Shown here: positions 1 through 6,149 of the stretch, piece by piece
Numbering within the stretch: the stretch's first letter is position 1
How the letters are laid out: the number at the start of each line of letters is the position of its first letter
NCBI GenBank assembly: GCA_964393115.1
Contig: CAYMST010000068.1
Location: forward strand, 1-19,457
DNA length: 19,457 nucleotides
Origin: CAYMST01 sp964393115
GTDB lineage: Bacteria; Bacteroidota; Bacteroidia; Cytophagales; Cyclobacteriaceae
Direction: 5' to 3'
The notes under the pieces: model-generated
Databases searched by the model: none
The model's input: the letters and a program-made list of their open reading frames with translations, nothing else
What the model was told of the DNA's origin: nothing
Program-made: the position numbers and the translations under genes

Positions 1-900
1 AAAATGGTCATCAGACTTCTTCAGATATTCCATATGATGATCATGTCCGGACACGTATATCAAATGCTCAACATCTTCAAAGTAATGCTCCAACCCCTTT
101 CTAATAAGTTGCCACGTCGGATTGGCCACATCTTGAATGTTTCCAATATACTTTCTGTAAAACGGATAAATGCTTCCAAGTACAGGTAGTGGAATCATCA
201 AATTATCATTCAGTTCGCTTAGCGGGAAAATATGTTGCTTTAAAGTCGAGGCACCTCCGTGTACCCCGTTTGTATACATCGGATGATGTCCCAATACTAC
301 TACTTTTCGATCCGAATATCGGCGGACTGCCGCGCCTACAGATCTAATAACATCAATTTCACTCTTATGCTCACATGTTGTCGACTCGTCAGGTTTGGCA
401 TAGGGGTGTAATAGATATTGAGTATCTATAAAAACTAAAACCAAATCATCTCCTACTAACTTAACTACTGGTCCCGGACATCCATCTTTAAGCACAAACA
501 CTTCTGGGTTACCGAGGTATTGAGTTACATATCGACTTTGATTAATAATACGCTGCCATCCGTCTTCCCCTCCTTTATCCCAGTCATGATTTCCGGGAAT
601 CATATAAGCCTGTCCAGGAAATGCTTTGATAATGTCAAGTTGTGCATCAAGCTTTCTCTTAGATGCTTCAAATGCTGGATCGTCGGCATCTGGTAGACCT
701 TTAGGGTACAGGTTGTCTCCTAAAAATACCAGAATATCATTTTTACTAGCAGACTTGGTCTTCTCCCTCAAGAACTCAAAGTTTTTATCCTTTGGAACTT
801 TGGGTTCACCAGCATCTCCAATTAAGAATAAGTTAACCGATTGGCCGTAGCCTACTAGAGACAGGATAGCGAAGAATATGATTGATGAAAATCTCTTCAT
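1..900 (-). CDS. Secreted metallophosphoesterase, 3' end outside window
   Basis: The frame is open from the ATG at 900 to the window edge, giving 300 residues with no stop, so the C-terminus is missing. A signal peptide covers about residues 1-19 (basic start, hydrophobic core, Gly-Tyr-Gly-Gln end). Calcineurin-like phosphoesterase motifs then come in order: GDAG at 28-31, GDN at 61-63 followed by LYPKG, GNHDW at 103-107, GHH at 204-206 and GHDHH at 285-289. These are the residues that bind the two metals in this superfamily, so an active phosphatase outside the cytoplasm is likely; the substrate cannot be told. The ATG directly follows the TAA of the SdiA-regulated gene, so the two are almost certainly co-transcribed and translationally coupled. 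In Bacteroidota some relatives are very long and end in an outer-membrane barrel; whether this one does lies outside the window. Confidence 0.9.
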   Translation of the reverse strand, partial: MKRFSSIIFFAILSLVGYGQSVNLFLIGDAGEPKVPKDKNFEFLREKTKSASKNDILVFLGDNLYPKGLPDADDPAFEASKRKLDAQLDIIKAFPGQAYMIPGNHDWDKGGEDGWQRIINQSRYVTQYLGNPEVFVLKDGCPGPVVKLVGDDLVLVFIDTQYLLHPYAKPDESTTCEHKSEIDVIRSVGAAVRRYSDRKVVVLGHHPMYTNGVHGGASTLKQHIFPLSELNDNLMIPLPVLGSIYPFYRKYIGNIQDVANPTWQLIRKGLEHYFEDVEHLIYVSGHDHHMEYLKKSDDHF

Positions 901-1813
901 TTAATTTAAATATTTGAACTGGAGAATATTGGCTGGTTGATCACGTCTTTCATTTGAAATATACATCGTACCGTCTGGAGCGAAACAAATTCCTTCCGGC
1001 TGTGCAAAAATGGATTTATCTAATGAAAACACATTTTTAATCGTTTTATAATCCTTTACTTCTATTAAGAATTTCCTTGGTGAGGACAAAATATATAAGT
1101 TGCCCGATATAGGATGTATGGCAAGTCCGGAGGGGGTAATTTTAATCTTATCCTCTATCTGAACCCCGCTATTCATCNNNNNNNNNNNNAGATACTTTTT
1201 TACCGATATGCCCCATAACAGGTTTATCCAGCAATTTATCACTTGAAAGATCAAAAGCATTAATTGTCGGGTTCTTTTTCATTTCACCTTTTGACCAACC
1301 GCTTCCCTTACATCCAATGAGGACTCTATTGTTTTTAGGATCGAAGCAAAGACCTTCGGTGTCGTTATCATACTTCAAATCGGTTTTTATCTTTTTGGTT
1401 TCATGGCCTTCCCGGACTCTGAAGAGATCGCCATTGCTTCGCATTACATAGAGGTCCTTTCCAATCAATTCAATGCCCTCGTAATCATCGTCAACGGCAA
1501 ACTTTATCGATTTCAAAGCATCAACCGATGCCAAGTTAATGTCGTATATTTTACCTTTCTCGTCTTGGATAGCGAATAATCTATCTTTTTCGTAAAAGGT
1601 TAATCCAGAAATTTCGTTTAGTTCTGAGGGAAGCAGAACCGTTTTATCCGGGTTATTTAAATCGTATTTTGCGTTACTTTCGTCGAATACGATGTCATGC
1701 AAGGGAATTTTATGGTCAGTTTTTTTATTGATAAAATAGGTTCCAGACCATGCAAAAGCTAAACATGCTACGATAATAATAGAAATCACGACGGTAGGTT
1801 TAGAGAACATCAT
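901..1813 (-). CDS. SdiA-regulated domain protein, membrane-anchored; interrupted by a sequence gap
   Basis: Two open frames on the minus strand together make one protein: an N-terminal part reading up to the run of Ns and a C-terminal part reading on from it in another frame. The N-terminus has one hydrophobic segment (about residues 8-27), so the protein is exported or membrane-anchored. The rest shows beta-propeller-like repeats of the SdiA-regulated (YjiK-like) family: NEISGLTF, DDYEGIELIG, NDTEGLCFD, SGLAIHP and PEGICFAPDG, each beginning a blade. No function is established for this family; a lactonase- or phytase-like propeller is a structural analogy only. I chose the ATG at 1813 (a second ATG follows at 1810) because it puts the membrane segment at the N-terminus; an upstream ATG at 1879 would overlap the divergent gene. 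The gene abuts the metallophosphoesterase, suggesting a joint envelope role. The frame change is probably caused by the gap. Confidence 0.8.
1178..1189. other. Assembly gap (12 unknown bases)
   Basis: Twelve consecutive Ns lie inside the SdiA-regulated gene. The minus-strand frame entering the gap hits a TAG three codons after it (1169-1171). The frame that carries the conserved C-terminal blades needs a gap length of 2 modulo 3, for example 11 or 14. The number of Ns is therefore probably a placeholder, not a measured length. Confidence 0.95.
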
Positions 1814-1825
1814 TATTATATTCAC

Positions 1826-1833
1826 TAGTTTTG
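1826..1833 (+). promoter_or_regulatory. Bacteroidota -7 box (TAGTTTTG) for the HD-PycTM gene
   Basis: TAGTTTTG matches the Bacteroidota -7 consensus TAnnTTTG exactly and lies 24 nt upstream of the ATG at 1857, in the 43-bp space between the two divergent genes. The upstream -33 element is weak (a TTTA at about 1799-1802 instead of TTTG). A start of transcription near 1839 is inferred. Confidence 0.45.
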
Positions 1834-1856
1834 ACAACAAATCTCGTAATTCACAA

Positions 1857-3032
1857 ATGAATTCTGTGGAAACTGACATTCAAATTTTAGATGAGGTAGA
1901 AAAATATGCCGTTGGTATATTATCTAATGACCTACCTAAAACGTGTTCCTATCATTCAATGGGACACACAAAAGCAGTAGTTGCGGCAGTCGAGGAAATT
2001 GGAAAGGCCTCAGAAGTGAGCGATAAAGATCTTCAGGTGCTGATCATTGCAGCTTGGTTTCATGACCTGGGATATCGTGAGACAAAAGGCAAAGGGCATG
2101 AGGAGATTAGTGCTAAAATGGCAAAGAGTTTTCTAGAAGAGCGCGATTTTGGACGAAAGAAAACAGAACAAGTCATAAAATGCATTCTAGCTACAAGAAT
2201 GCCTCAAGATCCGAATGGATTACTTGAAGAAATCATGTGTGACGCGGATATGATACACATTGGTAGTAGTGAGTTTAATGAGGTATCAGCTAGGTTGAGA
2301 GAAGAAATTTCTAAAATACAAGATGAGCCAATTGATGATGAAACTTGGCTTACAAAGAATATCGATTTTTTAGAAGGGCATCATTATTTTACTGAATATG
2401 CCATCGACAAATACAATAAGCAAAAGAAAGAAAACCTTAAACTGGTTAAAAAGAAGCTGAAGAAGTTGAAAAAGGAAGAGAAATCTGATAGTCAACCCAT
2501 TACCCCATCTAAGGGTATTGAAACCTTATTTCGAGTAACGGCTCAAAATCATATGCGACTGAGTGCCATTGCGGATAACAAAGCGAATATTATGATTTCA
2601 GTTAACTCGATCATTCTATCTGTATTGGTTTCGGTTTTGCTTCGTAAGCTAAGTGACTTCCCGCACTTTACCTTTCCGGCGCTACTCTTTGTGGCCACCT
2701 GTTTATCAGCTGTTGTTTTCTCCATACTGGCAACACGCCCAAACATCACCAAAGGCAAATTCACACGTGAAGACATTCACAACAAAAGTGTTAACCTCAT
2801 GTTCTTCGGTAATTTCCACGGGATGGACCTTGGAGAGTATGAATGGGCTATGAAAGAACTGATGAAAGACTATGATTATTTGTACTCGACGTTAATTCGA
2901 GATGTCTATTTTCTTGGAAAAGTATTGAATAAAAAATATCGGCTACTGCGCATATCATACACCATATTTATGATCGGTTTAGTTATGTCGATTGCTTCTT
3001 TCATTGTGGCGCAAGTGCTATTGAAAAGTTAA
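1857..3032 (+). CDS. HD-domain phosphohydrolase fused to PycTM (DUF5706) membrane effector domain
   Basis: The protein has 391 residues and two modules. Residues 1-185 are an HD domain with His33, His37, the His69-Asp70 pair in AWFHDLGY, His81 and Asp129/Asp131 in CDADMIHIG, so the metal-binding set expected of an active phosphohydrolase or phosphodiesterase is present. A lysine-rich, probably helical linker (187-210) follows. Residues 222-390 match the PycTM (DUF5706) family: the signature NHMRLSAIADNKANIM at 231-246, hydrophobic spans at about 247-263, 272-292 and 368-388, and the intervening FGNFHGMDLGEYEW stretch. PycTM domains are known as membrane-disrupting effectors that respond to cCMP or cUMP in Pycsar anti-phage systems. 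HD-PycTM fusions seem frequent in Bacteroidota, where the role is not settled. A class III cyclase lies convergently next door. The HD domain could degrade the cyclic nucleotide or sense it; that is inference. Confidence 0.88.
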   Translation: MNSVETDIQILDEVEKYAVGILSNDLPKTCSYHSMGHTKAVVAAVEEIGKASEVSDKDLQVLIIAAWFHDLGYRETKGKGHEEISAKMAKSFLEERDFGRKKTEQVIKCILATRMPQDPNGLLEEIMCDADMIHIGSSEFNEVSARLREEISKIQDEPIDDETWLTKNIDFLEGHHYFTEYAIDKYNKQKKENLKLVKKKLKKLKKEEKSDSQPITPSKGIETLFRVTAQNHMRLSAIADNKANIMISVNSIILSVLVSVLLRKLSDFPHFTFPALLFVATCLSAVVFSILATRPNITKGKFTREDIHNKSVNLMFFGNFHGMDLGEYEWAMKELMKDYDYLYSTLIRDVYFLGKVLNKKYRLLRISYTIFMIGLVMSIASFIVAQVLLKS

Positions 3033-3057
3033 TAGCAAAACCAATGTACTCTGATAT

Positions 3058-3077
3058 AAAACTCTAAAATTAGTTTT
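3058..3077. terminator. Weak A/T hairpin between convergent genes
   Basis: AAAACT (3058-3063) and AGTTTT (3072-3077) form a 6-bp inverted repeat with an 8-nt loop, between the stops of the HD-PycTM gene and the cyclase. It overlaps the last bases of the cyclase. The stem is almost all A/T with no clear T-run, so a shared terminator role is only a possibility. Confidence 0.2.
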
Positions 3078-4353
3078 AAAGAAGCTTTACCACTTCTATT
3101 TTTCGTTTTACCCCGTTTATTTCTTGCTCACCAAGAAATTCCGCTGACGTGCCATTTGGCTTGATAAACCGATAAAATGAGCTAGAAACCAGTAGTTGTG
3201 CGTTAAAACTCTTCGTTAACTGCTCTAATCGAGCTGAGATAATCACCGGTAGACCAGAAACCGAAAACTGTTTTCTACTCTTGCTCCCAATATTAGACAC
3301 TAGAATTTCTCCGCAGTGAATACCCATTCCAATTCTAAATATTGGATAGTTAGGATACTTGAGCCTAAAATCATTCAAGAAGTAATAAATCTTTACTGCC
3401 GCGTCATAAGCATTTTGCTGATGTTGTTCGGATTTAATAGGAGCACCAAAGGTTGCCATAATCCCATCACCTAAGATTTGATTCGTCACCCCACTGTATT
3501 CCTCAATAATTTCCATAACCGGCGTGAAAAAATCGTTTTGAAACTGTACGATTTCTTCAGGAGAGAAAGTTTGCGTGATATGTGTAAATCCCCTGATATC
3601 TAAGAATAAAATACTGCTCGTCAATTTCGAAGAAAAATCAGTGATCTCCTTTAGTGCAGAAGCTACTTCTTTAGACACCTGTTGACTGAACAGTCGCTCT
3701 AACTCTTCTTTTTCTGCATTAAGGAGCAGCGATGAAAAGATTCGGTTCCGAATTTCCTTGGCGACCGCACCCGCCACAGCTCCTGATAGCGCAAATAAAA
3801 GCGACCGCATGTAATAAGCAGTCACTGGCATAGACATGGTATCCATACGACAATGTTCAGTGGCATATTTTACGATTAGCCCATATGATATCGCCACTAG
3901 CAAGCCAGTGTAAATACTAAGACCAAAATCCAAGTGAAGTGTGGAAACGATGATGAGCGGAACAAAAATGAATACCGCTGGAGAATCCAACAGCGCGGCA
4001 TTTTTTTCCTGGTGAATAATAAAAACGAGCGGAGCTGCAAAAAGTAACGTTTCAATAGTTGTCGAGATATATCCGTAGCTCTGATGCAGCCTTTTGTCTA
4101 AATGAATCAAATTAGCAACAAAAACCCTTGCCACCACCAACAGGAAAATAGAAAAGGCACTCCAAATCATGAGGTATTTGAAGTTAGAAAAGTCGTAAAT
4201 AACGCTTTCTATTGTCTTTCTGTAAAACGTAGAAAATATAAGTGCCATACTCGATGAGACAATCATAAAAACTATGAATATGTCTAATCGGCGCTTCTCG
4301 CTTTTAACGATTTCTTTATTGAGTATAGGTCTGAGACTCCCTGGTATTGACAT
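3076..4353 (-). CDS. Membrane-anchored class III nucleotidyl cyclase with atypical substrate pocket
   Basis: The protein has 425 residues. The N-terminal half carries about six hydrophobic spans (roughly 23-43, 60-80, 100-114, 125-138, 143-161 and 180-198). A helical linker typical of bacterial cyclases follows (FSQQVSKEVASALKEI, 222-237), then a class III catalytic domain (about 245-400). Both metal aspartates are present: Asp252 in FLDIRGFT and Asp296 in LGDGIMATFGAP. Other key positions differ from standard adenylate cyclases. The base-selecting Lys is Gln292, the partner Thr/Asp is Ser364 and the transition-state Asn is Ile371, while the transition-state Arg375 is kept. The enzyme may use another nucleotide, be slow, or work with a partner; sequence alone cannot decide. 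It is convergent with the HD-PycTM gene. The GNAT gene lies 285 bp upstream, so the cyclase probably has its own promoter. The cyclase fold is certain, the product unknown. Confidence 0.87.
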   Translation of the reverse strand: MSIPGSLRPILNKEIVKSEKRRLDIFIVFMIVSSSMALIFSTFYRKTIESVIYDFSNFKYLMIWSAFSIFLLVVARVFVANLIHLDKRLHQSYGYISTTIETLLFAAPLVFIIHQEKNAALLDSPAVFIFVPLIIVSTLHLDFGLSIYTGLLVAISYGLIVKYATEHCRMDTMSMPVTAYYMRSLLFALSGAVAGAVAKEIRNRIFSSLLLNAEKEELERLFSQQVSKEVASALKEITDFSSKLTSSILFLDIRGFTHITQTFSPEEIVQFQNDFFTPVMEIIEEYSGVTNQILGDGIMATFGAPIKSEQHQQNAYDAAVKIYYFLNDFRLKYPNYPIFRIGMGIHCGEILVSNIGSKSRKQFSVSGLPVIISARLEQLTKSFNAQLLVSSSFYRFIKPNGTSAEFLGEQEINGVKRKIEVVKLL

Positions 4354-4435
4354 GCGGTGTGTTAGCCTGTAAACTTGGAATAATTAAATTTATATAAAGT
4401 CTATTTTAGAGCTGCTTCAAAATCTAGCGACACGC

Positions 4436-4533
4436 TGTTGAAATCAACTCTTTTGTGTAATTATCTCATGGATTCTATATAAAACAAATTTCATGTTGGC
4501 ATAAATCTGGATTTTCCATCATTGATTTCAACA
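4436..4533. repeat. 12-bp perfect inverted repeat upstream of the cyclase
   Basis: TGTTGAAATCAA at 4436-4447 is repeated in inverse orientation as TTGATTTCAACA at 4522-4533, with 74 bp between. It lies in the 285-bp gap between the cyclase and the GNAT gene, about 80-180 bp before the cyclase start. It may be a paired protein-binding site or the base of a longer RNA stem. No gene is visible in this gap. Confidence 0.4.
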
Positions 4534-4638
4534 AAATCCAAGTGTCACTCACGAACTTGTGTAAATATTCTACACCGTATCTAAAGCGCTAAAAATATAA
4601 ACGTAGAAACCTTTGATCACGGGTGAGGTTCAAATCTA

Positions 4639-5067
4639 CTATAAGATCTCTGGATCTACCTTCTCCATATTGTACTGTGGATTTTTTAACTGTCTAAAAC
4701 CAAACTTTTTATAAAATGACTGCGCATCTCGCGTATTTAATCCCCAACGTTTAATCATTTTCAATTCCTGATGACTTATAATTTCGTTCATTAGTGAATA
4801 CCCTAATCCTAGCCCTTTATACTTTTCTAAAATAAATACATCCATTATCCATGCAAATATTGTATAATCAGTAACGACTCTAGCGAAACCTACCTGTATC
4901 TTTCCGTGAAACAACCCAAAGCATAAAGAGTGCTTTATGGACTTAGTCACATCATCTATGGTCCTACCCCTAGCCCAATACGACTCTTCTGACAGATATT
5001 TATGAATAGCCTTAATATTTAATTGAGTTTCATCGTTTGTAATAGAAAACCCTTCTGGTATCATCAT
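4639..5067 (-). CDS. GNAT-family N-acetyltransferase
   Basis: This is a 142-residue single-domain protein, the usual size for a small GNAT enzyme. The acetyl-CoA pyrophosphate-binding motif A is at 80-91 (LEKYKGLGLGYS, of the Q/RxxGxG/A type) after the beta-strand IMDVFIL (74-80). The C-terminal motif B-like segment, NTRDAQSFYKKFGF, is at 111-124. The opening segment YLSEESYWARGRT (24-36) is typical of a widespread uncharacterised GNAT subgroup. It should transfer an acetyl group to an amine in the cytoplasm; the substrate cannot be assigned. Two ATGs in tandem (5067 and 5064) are possible starts. It points the same way as the cyclase but 285 bp away, so shared transcription is doubtful. Confidence 0.88.
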   Translation of the reverse strand: MMIPEGFSITNDETQLNIKAIHKYLSEESYWARGRTIDDVTKSIKHSLCFGLFHGKIQVGFARVVTDYTIFAWIMDVFILEKYKGLGLGYSLMNEIISHQELKMIKRWGLNTRDAQSFYKKFGFRQLKNPQYNMEKVDPEIL

Positions 5068-5208
5068 GGTAAATCTTAATACACAAAATTGAGAAAATAA
5101 CTTTTGATAAGACGATTAGTATCAAGAATATTGGACAATTAATGAGTACATTCGTAATACTATGGATTAAACCATCATAAGGCTACCTCAGAAACTAAAA
5201 ACAGGTAG

Positions 5209-5238
5209 TTGTTACATTAATCGGATAAACTAATTTTC
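5209..5238 (+). promoter_or_regulatory. Possible promoter of the response regulator gene
   Basis: TTG at 5209-5211 and TAATTTTC at 5231-5238 resemble the Bacteroidota -33 and -7 boxes (TTTG and TAnnTTTG), with a 19-bp spacer. The -7 box has one mismatch and ends only 7 nt before the ATG at 5246, which would leave an almost absent leader. The call is weak. Confidence 0.22.
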
Positions 5239-5245
5239 TCAAAAC

Positions 5246-5644
5246 ATGTCTCAAAATCAGCTAAAAGTTGTCGTCATTGAAGATGAAGTGATGACACAAA
5301 ATCTACTAAGGTTAGTTATTCAAAAGTTTGGTCACGAAGTAGTAGCTATCTACAACAATTATGAGGATGCGGTACAATATATCACCAGTAAAATTGTAGA
5401 TGTTATCATCTCGGACATAAGAATTCAAGGAATGGACGGTGTTCGTGGCGCAGAAATGCTTCGGGAAGCGCTAAACACACCTATTGTCTTCTATAGTGGT
5501 ATGCAAAGTGATGTCCTACTGGAAAAAATCGAACAAATGGGTAACACCGCTTTTGTTAGTAAAACGGCAAACCCTGAAGAACTAAGAGAAGCCATTGAAG
5601 AAGTAACGGCATCCTTTTTTGTTAAACATTTAAAACATCATTGA
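5246..5644 (+). CDS. Single-domain (CheY-like) response regulator
   Basis: The protein has 132 residues and holds only a receiver domain. The acidic residues Glu12 and Asp13 (VVVIEDE), the phospho-acceptor Asp57 (IISDIRI), Ser84 (VFYSG) and Lys106 (FVSKTANP) are all in place, so phosphorylation should be possible. There is no output domain, so it must act by binding a partner protein or as a phosphorelay step. No kinase is adjacent; the nearest is the hybrid kinase at 15246. The DUF2147 gene starts 6 bp after the stop, so the two are probably co-transcribed. The last seven residues (VKHLKHH) are a short basic/His tail. Confidence 0.92.
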   Translation: MSQNQLKVVVIEDEVMTQNLLRLVIQKFGHEVVAIYNNYEDAVQYITSKIVDVIISDIRIQGMDGVRGAEMLREALNTPIVFYSGMQSDVLLEKIEQMGNTAFVSKTANPEELREAIEEVTASFFVKHLKHH

Positions 5645-5650
5645 TCGTAT

Positions 5651-6079
5651 ATGAAGTGTGGTATTGGTATTTTCATATTTGCCATTTCTATTACAGCGAG
5701 TTTTTCGCAAAGCATTGAAGGTAAATGGATTACCATAGATGACAACACGGAAAAACCCAGAAGTATAGTTGAAATTTCTAAGAGAGGTAATCAATATTTT
5801 GGGGAAATAATCAAGCTTTTTCGGGAACCGGAAGAGGACCAAGATCCAATTTGTGATGAGTGTAAGGGGGATAAGAAAAATCAGAAAATAATAGGTCTAG
5901 AGATCATTGAGGGACTTGAGGAAGTCAATGGTGAGTATAAAAATGGTACTATTCTTGATCCAGAAAATGGGAAAGTGTATGACTGTAAAATTTGGATATC
6001 CGAGGATGGTAAGATGAAGGTTAGAGGATACTTGTATTTTTTCTTTCGCACACAGACATGGTTACCAAATACAGGCTAA
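5651..6079 (+). CDS. Secreted DUF2147 protein
   Basis: The protein has 142 residues. A signal peptide covers about 1-19 (hydrophobic GIFIFAISITASFS followed by Gln), so it is exported to the periplasm or beyond. The mature part matches DUF2147: GKWITIDD near its start (24-31), then a Cys-x-x-Cys pair (Cys68 and Cys71, in PICDECKGD) and the run IIGLEIIEGL, then GTILDPENGKVYDCKIWISEDG (99-120) and RGYLYFFFRTQTW near the end. The family forms a small beta-barrel of unknown function, sometimes with lipid or ligand binding suspected. It is tightly linked to the upstream response regulator (6 bp). A third Cys at 112 is free. Confidence 0.88.
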   Translation: MKCGIGIFIFAISITASFSQSIEGKWITIDDNTEKPRSIVEISKRGNQYFGEIIKLFREPEEDQDPICDECKGDKKNQKIIGLEIIEGLEEVNGEYKNGTILDPENGKVYDCKIWISEDGKMKVRGYLYFFFRTQTWLPNTG

Positions 6080-6106
6080 AATAAATTCGGATAGGACGGA
6101 TTTAGG

Positions 6107-6138
6107 CACAGTATTTGAATTCATTCAAAATAACTGTG
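6107..6138. terminator. Strong hairpin in the leader of the Gly-rich protein gene
   Basis: The 14-nt arm at 6107-6120 (CACAGT then ATTTGAAT) pairs with 6123-6138 (ATTCAA to ACTGTG), with a 2-nt bulge in the second arm and a very short loop. The hairpin ends 11 nt before the ATG at 6150. There is no T-run after it on the plus strand, so it could be a weak terminator for the response regulator/DUF2147 pair, an mRNA-stabilising or translation-control hairpin, or an operator. Confidence 0.4.
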
Positions 6139-6149
6139 TCTAACTTCCT

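Noticed and set aside
626..850. Plus-strand open frame opposite the metallophosphoesterase
   Set aside because: The minus strand carries a signal peptide and all phosphoesterase motifs across the same bases; the plus-strand translation is low-complexity and unrecognisable.
2549..2853. Overlapping open frames on both strands within the PycTM domain
   Set aside because: The PycTM signature and membrane segments are in the 1857-3032 frame; the others have no start context or domain.
1857..4353. A standard Pycsar defence operon
   Set aside because: Cyclase and effector are convergent rather than co-transcribed, the effector carries an HD fusion, and no other defence or mobile genes lie nearby. 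I keep it only as a Pycsar-like hypothesis.
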